Origin: Chloroflexota bacterium
GTDB lineage: Bacteria; Chloroflexota; Dehalococcoidia; Lucifugimonadales; JADFKI01
Assembly: GCA_009838595.1 (NCBI GenBank)
Contig: VXRI01000162.1
Coordinates: 1-5,552, forward strand
Direction of reading: 5' to 3'
Length of the DNA stretch: 5,552 nucleotides
The first letter of the stretch is position 1, and the number at the start of each line of letters is the position of its first letter. This document shows positions 5,419 to 5,552 of this stretch, piece by piece. The notes below the pieces were generated by a model. It was not told the origin of the DNA. It ran no database searches and saw only the letters and a list, made by a program, of their open reading frames with translations. The position numbers were made by a program, and so were the translations under genes.

Positions 5419-5552
5419 CTTGCGTGGCGGCAACGCCGTGGGATCTCCTGCCTGCTTGTATCGGTTATAGGCTTGATGAATGTCTGCCGGTTGGTGCCGT
5501 GAAAGTTGTAGAAGTCCTGGACGAAACGGAAGTGGGGATGCTTCTTCGCCTT
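5419..5552 (-). pseudogene. Transposase-like fragment, frameshifted and truncated (runs off window)
   Basis: Read from the right edge on the minus strand, 5552-5472 encodes 27 residues including HPHFRFVQDFYNFHG and TNRQTFIK. Shifting by one base at about 5472-5470, the next frame gives AYNRYKQAGDPTALPPRKP (to 5416). Together these make one coherent segment with the R-T-F-K...YNRY..G...L..RK.P layout typical of N-terminal helix-turn-helix regions of IS481/IS3-like transposases; my family assignment is from memory of such proteins and is tentative. One missing base explains the shift. The similarity ends at the CCGG where the repeat begins. The shifted frame stays open through the repeat to a TAA at 5260-5262, but that tail is repeat-derived. 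The upstream part of the gene lies beyond the window, so its state is unknown. Confidence 0.5.

Overview
The window is a bacterial chromosomal segment of moderately high GC. It carries four intact protein genes, plus non-coding DNA shaped by small repeats and a broken transposase-like gene at the right edge. The codon style, the strong AGGAGG-type ribosome binding sites and the general look of the proteins suggest Chloroflexota (Dehalococcoidia/SAR202-like). That is an impression from sequence, not a phylogenetic result.

Layout: a two-domain carboxymuconolactone-decarboxylase-like protein (108-893, +) has a plausible promoter and RBS. A 612-base gap (894-1505) follows. It contains a palindromic MITE-like element with about 20-bp terminal inverted repeats (934-1133), the start of a second decayed copy abutting it (from 1129), and a further fragment near 1248-1273. 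Next comes a lysine/threonine/methionine-pathway pair, asd (1506-2558, +, GTG start) and dapA (2615-3529, +), 56 bases apart and probably one transcript, ended by a GC-rich hairpin with a T7 tract (3601-3650). purA (3814-5115, -) converges on this pair and has a candidate extended -10 promoter (5259-5267). Beyond it lies an inverted copy of half the MITE-like element (5346-5418), joined directly to a frameshifted transposase-like fragment (5419-5552, -) that runs off the window.

Functionally, Asd makes L-aspartate-4-semialdehyde and DapA condenses it with pyruvate, committing carbon to diaminopimelate and lysine. PurA uses aspartate to convert IMP to adenylosuccinate for AMP. All three core genes draw on the aspartate pool, but they lie on opposite strands and nothing in the sequence shows joint control. 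The CMD-like gene is not clearly linked to them.

I did not find an evident new defence or biosynthetic system. The most unusual material is the repeat family: at least two clear copies and several remnants in 5.5 kb, with TIRs, possible CTAG target duplications, an internal long hairpin, and an abrupt junction with a dead transposase-like gene.
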